Shown here in pieces: positions 1-6,430 of a DNA stretch of 17,180 bases; the first letter of the stretch is position 1; every line of letters begins with the position of its first letter. The DNA is from Fimbriimonadaceae bacterium (GTDB lineage: Bacteria; Armatimonadota; Fimbriimonadia; Fimbriimonadales; Fimbriimonadaceae): positions 1 to 17,180 of the forward strand of contig JACMJO010000399.1 of the NCBI GenBank assembly GCA_014380605.1, read 5' to 3'. The position numbers and the translations under genes are program-made. Below the pieces are notes generated by a model. That model was not told where the DNA came from, ran no database searches, and worked only from the letters and a program-made list of their open reading frames with translations.

Positions 1-43
1 CGGACATGATTTTGTGGCAAACAGTGCTTGTGCAAATTACGAG

Positions 44-72
44 TTGACATTCAACGACGCTCTCAGGACAAT
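44..72 (+). promoter_or_regulatory. Predicted sigma70-type promoter of the ubiquitin-like operon
   Basis: A perfect -35 hexamer TTGACA (44-49) is followed after 17 bp by GACAAT (67-72), which matches four of six positions of the -10 consensus. Transcription would begin near 79-80, leaving a leader of about 35 nt before the GTG start at 114, which carries a strong Shine-Dalgarno AGGAGGT (101-107). No gene fragment was recognised in bases 1-43. The operon therefore appears to have its own constitutive-type promoter rather than depending on upstream transcription. This is pattern recognition only. Confidence 0.5.
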
Positions 73-113
73 CGGAAGAGTTACAAATCCTAGGTTGAAC
101 AGGAGGTTACAAA

Positions 114-371
114 GTGGCAGGCAACGACAAGAACGGAAAAGAAAACAAGGGCGGTCCAAAGTATGTGCTCGATATCGAGGGCAAGCTGATCGATTGGGAC
201 GAACCCACGATTACAGCGGAGAGAATCGCAGAACTCGGTGGTTGGGAATTCTCGCAAGGCGTCGTTCTCATAGACGCAGACAACAACGAGCGCCCGTTGG
301 CAGCAGGTGAGGTTGTTGAGCTCAAGCCGGGCATGGGCTTTTCGAAGAAGGTTCACTTCAAACGAGGTTAG
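114..371 (+). CDS. Single-domain ubiquitin-like protein (multiubiquitin family)
   Basis: This 85-residue protein is predicted to be the modifier of the operon: a beta-grasp ubiquitin-like protein activated by the E1 encoded downstream and attached to targets or to itself. Residues 16-85 follow the multiubiquitin (PF14452-type) pattern: an opening strand KYVLDIEGK, a helix TITAERIAELGG, and a closing strand KKVHFKRG. The family often has tandem copies; here there is one. The chain ends directly in glycine (...FKRG), so the reactive carboxylate would be available without proteolytic trimming. The start is GTG at 114, chosen because AGGAGGT lies six bases upstream. The lysine-rich first 15 residues look like a flexible tail. 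The stop is two bases before the E2 start, so the genes are co-transcribed. Family assignment is from memory of the domain pattern, not from a search. Confidence 0.8.
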   Translation: MAGNDKNGKENKGGPKYVLDIEGKLIDWDEPTITAERIAELGGWEFSQGVVLIDADNNERPLAAGEVVELKPGMGFSKKVHFKRG

Positions 372-373
372 CC

Positions 374-769
374 ATGGCTTCTCAACGAATCGAAGATGAA
401 CTTGAGCTCCTCAAGGTCCGGCATCCGGACCTTGAGTTTGTTGAGGAGGGTCTCTGGGTCAAACTGCCAGGCATCAATCTGCCTCAGGGATGGAGCCCAG
501 GCGGAGTGGACATTCTCTTCCAATTCAAGTCCGGTTACCCACAGGAAGTTTTCTATGGCTTCTTCACGCCAACAGGAATGCTCATTAACGAGGTTACTCC
601 CCAAAACTACACGAACGTGGCTGAGGCCCAGCCACCATTCCCTGGCACGACCTGGGCGTTCTTTTCTGGAAATCCTGATCCGTGGCAGCCCAAAGCCGAG
701 ATCCAGTCAGGATCAAATGTCCTCACATGGGTTCAGAGCATTCACGCACGATTCATGGAGAAGCTCTAA
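374..769 (+). CDS. E2/UBC-fold protein, Prok-E2_E type, lacking cysteine
   Basis: This 131-residue protein sits between the Ubl and JAB genes, where a ubiquitin-conjugating (E2) enzyme is expected. Visible hallmarks are an N-terminal helix (IEDELELLKVRHPDLEFVEE), a strand with LPQGWSPGGVDILFQFKSGYP at about 35-56 resembling the 'GYn..tDll..lP.gYP' core of prokaryotic E2-like proteins, a PPFPGTTWAFFSG segment near 85-98 at the place of the E2 active-site region, and a C-terminal helix NVLTWVQSIHARFMEKL. The whole chain contains no cysteine, so it cannot form the usual E2 thioester. As I recall, Prok-E2_E proteins usually have a 'W..fSwH' motif there instead of Cys, and the W-A-F-F-S here fits. 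It may therefore be a scaffold, or use another chemistry. Its TAA stop overlaps the next ATG (TAATG), giving translational coupling. Confidence 0.72.
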   Translation: MASQRIEDELELLKVRHPDLEFVEEGLWVKLPGINLPQGWSPGGVDILFQFKSGYPQEVFYGFFTPTGMLINEVTPQNYTNVAEAQPPFPGTTWAFFSGNPDPWQPKAEIQSGSNVLTWVQSIHARFMEKL

Positions 770-1302
770 TGGCCAATATTATGTTAACGAAGGACCAGTG
801 GGATGCCCTACAAAGGCATCTCCTCCCCAATCCGTTCAAGGTTGAGGAAGCTGCTTTTCTTTTCGTCAAGGTCACGGAAAGCGGCGACTTCGAATGCGTG
901 GATTCTTGGTGCATGCAACCTCACGACTTTGACTACCAGTCTGCGTTCCACATTTCCCTTCGCGATGAAACGAAAGCAGCGGTTATCAAGCGGGCACATG
1001 ATACGGGCACGGCTCTTGTTGAGGCGCATTCTCATTTGGGCAAGTGGCCGGCGGAGTTCTCACGAAGCGATCTCTGTGGTTTTGACTCGTTTGTGCCGCA
1101 CGTACGCTGGCGCCTCAAGGGAAAACCGTACGCAGCCATTGTCCTTACTACCGCTGACTATGATGGATTCGCATGGATCGGCGACGCCACTGATCCCGTA
1201 CGGATCGATGGCTTGGTAATCGGCGATGTGGACCGATTGGGCCCAACCGGCCTCACGCCTTTAACTTGGGGGCCTTGGGAGGACTTCGATGGGCACATTT
1301 GA
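769..1302 (+). CDS. JAB/JAMM (Mov34/MPN/PAD-1) metalloprotease, predicted deubiquitinase-like
   Basis: This 177-residue protein is a predicted zinc isopeptidase that would remove or mature the Ubl encoded at the head of the operon. The JAMM ligands are visible: a Glu pair at E26/E27 (VEEAAF) for the catalytic glutamate, then H87-S-H89 and S98-x-x-D101. Between the second His and the Ser there are eight residues, whereas the canonical JAMM spacing is seven, and the usual Pro after the second His is Leu. The start is ATG at 769, overlapping the E2 stop; an in-frame extension back to 682 would run through the E2 gene and is not credible. The C-terminus overlaps the E1 start by 14 bases. Because the Ubl already ends in Gly, deconjugation is a more likely role than maturation. 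In Bil operons the corresponding gene is BilC. Confidence 0.82.
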   Translation: MANIMLTKDQWDALQRHLLPNPFKVEEAAFLFVKVTESGDFECVDSWCMQPHDFDYQSAFHISLRDETKAAVIKRAHDTGTALVEAHSHLGKWPAEFSRSDLCGFDSFVPHVRWRLKGKPYAAIVLTTADYDGFAWIGDATDPVRIDGLVIGDVDRLGPTGLTPLTWGPWEDFDGHI

Positions 1303-2152
1303 CCGACAGATCGCCCTGTTTGGCGAAGAGGGACAGGCGGCAATCAGGAAGGCGAAAGTTGCCGTCGTTGGAGTAGGTGGCATTGGAACCCACCTTGTAC
1401 AACAACTTTCGTTACTCGGCGTCCGAGACATCGCGTTGATCGACCATGAAGAACTCGACGAAACAAATCTCAACCGGTACATCGGGGTGCGGGAGGGCGA
1501 CCCAATTCCAGGCACCCTCAAAGTTAATATCGGTGAGCGCCTTGTTCGGGCCGTTGACGCCCAGGCAAACGTGGTTACGGTTCCCCATCGTTTTCAATCA
1601 ATAGACGGTTTTGCCGCGATCATACGGGCCGACGTTGTATTCGGTTGCCTTGACACTGAAGGAGCTCGCTTCATCCTTAACGAGCTGTGCGTTGCCTATG
1701 ACCTGAAGTTGATCGATTGCGCTACCGAGGTTTTGCCCGAAGAGCCCCTGATCTATGGCGGACACGTACACATCCTGTGGGATCGCCCTGGTTGCCTTTA
1801 TTGCCTGGGCCTGCTTGACATGAATGCAGTACGCGAGGATCTTGAGACTTCGGATCAGCGCACCAACCGCGAGAGCGTTTATGGCGTTGATCGGGAATTA
1901 CTCAGGCAGAGCGGCCCTTCGGTTGTTTCCCTCAATGGCGTCGTGGCTTCGATCGGGGTGAGTGAGTTCATGGTGGCGATCACGGGTCTTCGATCACCCA
2001 AACAGTGCACCACCTATCGAGCCGATCTGGGTCGAATCACCACTGCGTTTACGCCTCCCCCCGGGGATTGCTATACTTGCTCGCTTCTGGGAGCCCGTGA
2101 CAGTGCTAAGGTCGAGCGGTTCATTGAGCAGCCCAACGAGCCGTTAACTTAA
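1289..2152 (+). CDS. ThiF/E1-like adenylyltransferase of the ubiquitin-like system
   Basis: This 287-residue cytoplasmic enzyme should adenylate the C-terminal glycine of the Ubl using ATP. The nucleotide-binding glycine loop is G28-V-G-G-I-G33, followed by the ribose-binding acidic residue in LIDHEELDETNLNR (D52, with N62-R63), and C120-L-D122 in the E1 core. Two Cys pairs, C169-x-x-C172 and C261-x-x-C264, form the zinc-binding set typical of ThiF/MoeB/E1 proteins. C144 (LIDCATEV) is a candidate for the thioester-forming cysteine but this is not certain. Length fits a stand-alone ThiF-type enzyme. A GGGAGGA ribosome-binding site (1277-1283) lies inside the JAB gene, five bases before ATG, and the genes overlap by 14 bases. 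In Bil operons the corresponding gene is BilD. The adenylyltransferase assignment is firm; the pairing with this Ubl rests on operon structure. Confidence 0.88.
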   Translation: MGTFDRQIALFGEEGQAAIRKAKVAVVGVGGIGTHLVQQLSLLGVRDIALIDHEELDETNLNRYIGVREGDPIPGTLKVNIGERLVRAVDAQANVVTVPHRFQSIDGFAAIIRADVVFGCLDTEGARFILNELCVAYDLKLIDCATEVLPEEPLIYGGHVHILWDRPGCLYCLGLLDMNAVREDLETSDQRTNRESVYGVDRELLRQSGPSVVSLNGVVASIGVSEFMVAITGLRSPKQCTTYRADLGRITTAFTPPPGDCYTCSLLGARDSAKVERFIEQPNEPLT

Positions 2153-2218
2153 CAAAGAATTCAAGAGGACCATTTTCACTTCCAACACTTTTTTCGTCTC
2201 AACTATAGGTGACAAAAT

Positions 2219-2449
2219 ATGGCAAAAACAGTTCGTGTTACATCTCAAGGAAAGAAATGGCAAGTTAAGACCGACGGTGCTGATCGTGCAGCGAAACTGA
2301 CCGACAAGAAAGAGGATGCCGTAAAGGCAGCCAAGCAAATCGCCAAAAACCAGAAAGCCGAACTAATCATCCAAGGCAAGGACGGAAAGATCCAGTCTAA
2401 GGATAGCTATGGAAGGGATCCGAATCCTCCCAAGGACACAGAGCATTGA
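2219..2449 (+). CDS. DUF2188 family small protein
   Basis: A 76-residue lysine-rich cytoplasmic protein with the DUF2188 (PF09954) layout: an opening strand MAKTVRVTSQGKKWQVKTDG, a middle segment with helical DAVKAAKQIAKNQKAELIIQG, then the characteristic end GKDGKIQSKDSYGRDPNPP. Members usually carry the motif 'G.DG.I..kdSYG.DP.P', which is complete here. The function of the family is unknown to me. Start ATG at 2219 has AGGTGA (2207-2212) six bases upstream. It begins 66 bases after the E1 gene on the same strand with no clear terminator between, so it could be the fifth gene of the operon; it could equally be an independent small gene since the family is widespread outside such operons. 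Confidence 0.82.
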   Translation: MAKTVRVTSQGKKWQVKTDGADRAAKLTDKKEDAVKAAKQIAKNQKAELIIQGKDGKIQSKDSYGRDPNPPKDTEH

Positions 2450-2498
2450 GGATGAAGTGCTATGTCTAATACTCGTGAGTCTTCGGGGTCATACACGT

Positions 2499-2678
2499 CT
2501 ACATCAGCCTGCACAGGTCGCTAGCAAACAGAACGATCAACGCCAGATTCGCAGATCCGACCAGGGTTGCTATCCAAGACTCAGGCTTGGTCGTGAAGTT
2601 GAATTCGAAATCAAAGTCTGCTTTCGAGTTCGCCAGCCGTTCACGTGTCCGCAACCTATCCATCAACTTATTACTCAT
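2499..2678 (-). CDS. Possible small hypothetical protein with C-terminal hydrophobic segment
   Basis: A 59-codon reading frame from ATG (2678) to TAG (2499). The N-terminal third is basic (MSNKLMDRLRTRERLANSKA), the middle is acidic/aromatic (DFDFEFNFTT), and the last part, roughly WIATLVGSANLALIVLFASD, is hydrophobic enough for one membrane segment. Codon choice looks coding-like (many ctg, gcg, ttc, acc). Against it: no convincing Shine-Dalgarno upstream (the preceding bases read aacttctattgcg) and no family that I recognise. It lies antisense to a longer but less plausible + strand frame. It could be a small membrane peptide of the flanking island or chance. Confidence 0.33.
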   Translation of the reverse strand: MSNKLMDRLRTRERLANSKADFDFEFNFTTKPESWIATLVGSANLALIVLFASDLCRLM

Positions 2679-2960
2679 CGCAATAGAAGTTCAACCATCG
2701 CAAAATTAGGTTATAGCCCCTGATTCTTGATCCTGCGAGGCGCAATTTTTGGCAATGACACTGTTGGGGTCAGACGACCAGTGGCCATATCACGGACATA
2801 AATTCCTTGCGCTACTCTTCGACGGCGGGCAACCCGTTCTTAAAGTCCGTCGTGCGGCAATCCGTGGTGTAGTCTGTGGTGTAGTCTGGTTCGAAAAGAA
2901 TCAGGCCACACGGCGCAAATTGGTCATTTCTTAAGACCCCAACAGGTTTACTGGGTCGAT
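2679..2960. other. Gene-poor stretch between DUF2188 region and tRNA-Arg
   Basis: I see no convincing gene here. A 59-codon + strand frame (ATG 2755 to TAA 2934) has no ribosome-binding site and no recognisable domain, and is disturbed by a tandem 12-bp duplication. The stretch may be remnant DNA at the edge of an island. Confidence 0.4.
2864..2887. repeat. Tandem duplication of a 12-bp unit
   Basis: GTGGTGTAGTCT occurs twice head to tail (2864-2875 and 2876-2887). It is a perfect in-frame duplication in any reading frame. It is a small local slippage or duplication event in otherwise non-coding DNA next to the tRNA. Confidence 0.85.
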
Positions 2961-2966
2961 TTGTAT

Positions 2967-2986
2967 ATGTTTTATGGCTAAAACAT
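2967..2986 (-). repeat. Perfect 8-bp dyad directly after the tRNA-Arg 3' end
   Basis: On the + strand ATGTTTTA (2967-2974) and TAAAACAT (2979-2986) form a perfect inverted repeat around TGGC. The right arm touches the base encoding the final A of the tRNA CCA end. The stem is AT-rich and no clear U-tract follows, so it is a poor classical terminator. It might mark 3' end processing, or a recombinase arm at a tRNA attachment site. Confidence 0.45.
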
Positions 2987-3061
2987 GGCGGCCTCGGAGG
3001 GACTCGAACCCCCGACGCCCTCCTTAGGACGGAGGCGCTCTATCCCCTGAGCTACGAGGCC
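2986..3061 (-). tRNA. tRNA-Arg (anticodon CCU)
   Basis: Folding the minus strand gives a complete cloverleaf. The acceptor stem GGCCTCG/CGAGGCC has seven perfect pairs, followed by U8-A9, a D-stem GCTC/GAGC, an anticodon stem CCTCC/GGAGG with loop GTCCTAA (U33, anticodon CCU at 34-36), a short variable region GCGTC and a T-arm GGGGG-TTCGAGT-CCCTC with one G-U pair. The discriminator is G and the CCA end is encoded in the DNA (2986-2988 on the complement). Anticodon CCU reads AGG, so this is tRNA-Arg. Its 3' end faces the ubiquitin-like operon and the gene-poor stretch. Its 5' end lies 29 bases from the stop of the large sugar-degradation gene, on the same strand. Confidence 0.95.
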
Positions 3062-3090
3062 GCGATTTCTTATTTTAGCCGCTTTGTGAT

Positions 3091-6000
3091 TCACTTCAAC
3101 GCCAGCTTCTTCACCCGTATGTTTCGGAACGCGATTGGGCCGTGGTCGCCTTGGAGCATGATCGGGGCGAGGGGCTTCTCATCTTCCGCCATCGATGCTC
3201 GAGTGGGGCCGGTGATTTCCACCCGGTGCTGCACTACGACTCCGTTCAGCCGAACCTCCAGAAACGCCGCGTTCTGAACCTTCTTCCCGTTCACAAACCG
3301 CGGAGCCCGGAAGACAATATCGAACGACTGCCACTCTCCTGGAGGTCGCGCCGCGTTCACCATTGGAGGCTTGCCTTCGTAGCCCTTTCCATCCTTCCAG
3401 CGCTCATACACGGAACCGCACATTGAAGAGAGCAGATCCTTGTTCGCCACGCCGTAAGAGTCCAAAATCTGAATCTCATAGCGACCCATGAGATACACGC
3501 CAGAGTTGCCGTTCTTGGGGACTCGGAATTCGACATGAAGCTGGCAGTCGCCCAACTCCTCCCTGCTCACCAGGTTCAGTCTCCCGTTATTGCCCGTTGG
3601 CGTCTCCATAGCGCCACCGACCTCTCGCCAGTCGCCTTCGTGCTTCCACCGAGACAGAGGCATCGCCACAGAACCGGAAACGGGCTCCTTGTTTGCGGCC
3701 CACAGGATGCCTTCAGCAAGGTGGGAGCGGAACAGCAGCTCGTCGTAGGTTCCCTCAGTGTGCCCGAGCCCGGTGTACCAAGATCGGCCCCCTTCGAACT
3801 CTTGGCACCAGACAATTGGGTGATCGGCCATCTTTCCGTTCTGGTAAGAGTCGGGTTTCAGGGAAGCGAGAACGCGGACATTGGCCCTTGGGTTCTCTTT
3901 GAAGTCGTACCACTCGTCCACGCGCATCCAAGGCGCAGGGAGAAAGCTGGTGGAAGGATGGGCTCGGTCCTCCGTGACAACCTGTGCAGCTTGGATTTGA
4001 GGGTGGCTGGCGAAATAGGCTCCCGCGAGCTTGCCGAACCATGGCCAACCGTACTCCGTATCCGTCGCGCTATGGACGCCGACATAGCCGCCGCCTGCGT
4101 GAATAAACCCCTCGAATGCAGCCTCTTGGAATGGGTCGAGAACATCTCCGGTGGTACACAAGAAGACCACAGCGTCGAATTTGGCAAGGTTCTCCGAGGT
4201 GAATGCTTTAGCGTCCTCGGTCGCGGTTACCTTCCATCCACGCTCCTTTGCGATCTCCTGAATGGTTTTGATTCCCTTTCCGATGCTCGAGTGGCGGAAT
4301 CCGGTGGTCCTGCTAAAGACCAGAAGATTGGGCGTTGGATTCGCCAGGGACGACATCTCGGGCAAGTGTGGCTTGGGAATTCGGTTCAGCGTGTACCAAG
4401 CCTCGGCGGCCCACAGATCTTCGTTCGCGGCTGACTTCAGATTGAGATTGAGATGGACGACGTGGGCCTCTTTCAGACCGGCTACGTCGACTTCGACAGA
4501 CTTGCCGTCAGCGGCTGGGCGCAGCGCCTTTACGTCGAGAGTCTCGCGGTCGATCTTATTCCCGCCGTACTCAATGGTCGGCTCATAGCGCCATTGCTTC
4601 ACCGCAAATTTCGTCGCATCCTTCAGCTGGGTAACGGGAACGGGTCGTGTGAAATGGACTCGAAACCCGGTCGGGGTCGCGCTTACTTTGGCAATTTCGA
4701 ATGCGTCCTTGCCGGTTGGTTTCAAGCGCTGGAGCCCAAAGGTGGTCCACTGCTTGGTCACCGGATCGGTCCACGCCCAAGTTTCCGTGGCTCCGGTGCC
4801 GCCCATGATCAGGCTCCCGTCTGGGGCGTAGATCAGGCGGTTGGTACCAACCTCAAAGCCTTGGGAGAACATCACCGCGCCCCCTTGCCAGACTCCATCC
4901 ACCTGCTCCATCCATCCTCGCTGGAGGCCGCCGAACTTGACATCCGTGATCAGAATCTGTCCCTTGAATTCGCCAGTTCGGATGGTCGCCATCTGGCCCG
5001 GTGAGTTCCCAATCTCCCCTTGGGGAAGGTAAATCGCAGGGAGCGTAAACGGCGCGCTATCAAGAACTCCAGGCACACCGCCGTTGGGATACTGCCCGGT
5101 CTTGAAGGTCGAATTGTTGAAGTGGCCATAGAAGCCGCCAGGAACCAGGATGTTGACCTTGTTGCTCGGCTGCCAGGAACCTTGATTCTCGCCCGTCAGG
5201 ATCAGTCCGTCAGGACCCTCGCTAAAGCCATTCGGAGTTCTGTGGCCACTGGTGAAAAACTCGATGTTCGCCAGCGGGTTCTTAGGGTCATAAGCTTTGG
5301 GATTCACCCTGAATGCGCTTCCTCGATGAAGAGGGTTGGGGCCGTTGATTCCAGGCGCGTCGAAGGTGATGGAGGTGCTGAGGGCGGCATAGAGCCATCC
5401 ATTTCTCTGAGCGAGGCCAAACGTGAAGTGGTGGTAGTTATCGGTCACCCAACCATTGCCAACCACTCGCTGTTCGTCAATGACGTCGTCGCCATTCTTG
5501 TCGACGAGCTGCAGGATGGCGGTGCGCGTGGCGACGTAGACGTCCTCGCCGATTGCCGTCATTCCGAGGGGCTCCTGAAGGCCCGATGCGATCAGCTTCC
5601 GGGTAACCCGTTTGGAATCGCCAGTAAGGACCCCATCCAGCAGCCAAACCTCGCCGTCTCGAAGCTCAGGTTCGAACTTACCGGTTTGGTTGGGCTTGAA
5701 GGTTCCAACCAAGAGTTTGCCATCCTTCCTGAATGCCAACGCTCCAACCTGAGGCTTCCAATCCGCAGGGCGAACGGTTTGAACTTCGAAGGAGGGGTGA
5801 GCTCGGTCGAGAGGCATCCCGTTCCCGGGTCGCTGTGGACCGCCAAAGATGCGAACTCGCTTCGTTCCCGGACTCACAACCCGAGTTAATCCCGCAGGAA
5901 CCCGGAGGACGCTGGCATCGACAACTTTGAACTCCTCAGAACCTGGCTGCTTCCACTCTAGCTTGAGCACCTCGTCTCCCTCGTGCTCGAAGTACTGGAT

Positions 6001-6393
6001 CGAAAGGTTTTTCCATCCTTGCTGGAGAGTCACGGTCTTTTCCTTGGGAGCGGCGGCATGGACACCGTCGTTGTCGACAACCAATTTGCCATCGATGAAG
6101 AGCATGGAGCCATCGTCGCTGGACAGTCGGAACACGTACTCGCCAGCGGTGGGAACATTGATCTGGGCCGTAACCTCGACGTAGAAGTGCTGTGTGAAGC
6201 CAAAAAACTCGCCGTTTCCTAGGTCGATCTTCGGAATCAGCCGATCTATGTTCGGTGTTTGGCCGGTAATCAATTGAGGGACTTCTTGCATCCCTTGCCC
6301 AACCTCATAGAGGCGAAGTGTGGCTCCTGGCTCGTAGGTTCCCTGCACGGGGGAAGCAACGGCCAGCAAGACAAGCAGAGCAGCAACGGTCAT
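3091..6393 (-). CDS. Secreted PA14 - sorbosone-dehydrogenase-like propeller - ThuA - DUF1080 protein
   Basis: A 1100-residue exported protein. Residues 1-18 form a signal peptide (MTVAALLVLLAVASPVQG). A PA14 carbohydrate-binding-type domain covers about 20-165 (YVFRLSSDDGSMLFIDGKLVVDN is diagnostic). A glucose/sorbosone-dehydrogenase-like propeller follows at about 195-560, with ALAFRKDGKLLVGTF and PDGLILTGENQGSW. ThuA (trehalose-utilisation, glutamine-amidotransferase-like fold) occupies about 684-900: LLVFSRTTGFRHSSI, YVGVHSATDTEYGWPW, WYTGLGHTEGTY. The C-terminal 911-1100 is DUF1080 / 3-keto-disaccharide hydrolase (GNSGVYLMGRYEIQILDSYG; GEWQSFDIVFRAPRF). DUF1080 and ThuA are linked to metabolism of 3-keto sugars, so this is likely an extracytoplasmic sugar-degrading enzyme; the substrate is unknown. 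A LacI-type operator candidate lies about 40 bases upstream. The last gene of a collinear minus-strand series, 54 bases from the beta-lactamase-fold gene. Confidence 0.85.
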   Translation of the reverse strand: MTVAALLVLLAVASPVQGTYEPGATLRLYEVGQGMQEVPQLITGQTPNIDRLIPKIDLGNGEFFGFTQHFYVEVTAQINVPTAGEYVFRLSSDDGSMLFIDGKLVVDNDGVHAAAPKEKTVTLQQGWKNLSIQYFEHEGDEVLKLEWKQPGSEEFKVVDASVLRVPAGLTRVVSPGTKRVRIFGGPQRPGNGMPLDRAHPSFEVQTVRPADWKPQVGALAFRKDGKLLVGTFKPNQTGKFEPELRDGEVWLLDGVLTGDSKRVTRKLIASGLQEPLGMTAIGEDVYVATRTAILQLVDKNGDDVIDEQRVVGNGWVTDNYHHFTFGLAQRNGWLYAALSTSITFDAPGINGPNPLHRGSAFRVNPKAYDPKNPLANIEFFTSGHRTPNGFSEGPDGLILTGENQGSWQPSNKVNILVPGGFYGHFNNSTFKTGQYPNGGVPGVLDSAPFTLPAIYLPQGEIGNSPGQMATIRTGEFKGQILITDVKFGGLQRGWMEQVDGVWQGGAVMFSQGFEVGTNRLIYAPDGSLIMGGTGATETWAWTDPVTKQWTTFGLQRLKPTGKDAFEIAKVSATPTGFRVHFTRPVPVTQLKDATKFAVKQWRYEPTIEYGGNKIDRETLDVKALRPAADGKSVEVDVAGLKEAHVVHLNLNLKSAANEDLWAAEAWYTLNRIPKPHLPEMSSLANPTPNLLVFSRTTGFRHSSIGKGIKTIQEIAKERGWKVTATEDAKAFTSENLAKFDAVVFLCTTGDVLDPFQEAAFEGFIHAGGGYVGVHSATDTEYGWPWFGKLAGAYFASHPQIQAAQVVTEDRAHPSTSFLPAPWMRVDEWYDFKENPRANVRVLASLKPDSYQNGKMADHPIVWCQEFEGGRSWYTGLGHTEGTYDELLFRSHLAEGILWAANKEPVSGSVAMPLSRWKHEGDWREVGGAMETPTGNNGRLNLVSREELGDCQLHVEFRVPKNGNSGVYLMGRYEIQILDSYGVANKDLLSSMCGSVYERWKDGKGYEGKPPMVNAARPPGEWQSFDIVFRAPRFVNGKKVQNAAFLEVRLNGVVVQHRVEITGPTRASMAEDEKPLAPIMLQGDHGPIAFRNIRVKKLALK

Positions 6394-6430
6394 GAAACCA
6401 TTTTAGCGAGGAGCGCGGGCATTTCTGCCT

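Noticed and set aside
168..179. Perfect 12-bp palindrome CTCGATATCGAG in the Ubl gene as a further LacI-type operator
   Set aside because: It lacks the GATATnnCG core, its centre is AT rather than CG, and it lies inside coding DNA (VLDIEG).
682..768. Upstream in-frame start for the JAB protease
   Set aside because: It would overlap the E2-fold gene by 88 bases and add residues not found in JAB proteins; the TAATG junction at 769 is a better start.
2409..2723. 104-codon + strand frame after DUF2188
   Set aside because: No ribosome-binding site, odd composition and overlap with the more coding-like 59-codon minus-strand frame.
2755..2934. 59-codon + strand frame before the tRNA
   Set aside because: No ribosome-binding site, no recognisable domain and an internal 12-bp tandem duplication.
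3535..4434. Long + strand frames (299 and 289 codons) antisense to the PA14-ThuA-DUF1080 gene
   Set aside because: They are shadows of a strongly coding minus-strand gene and have no domain of their own.
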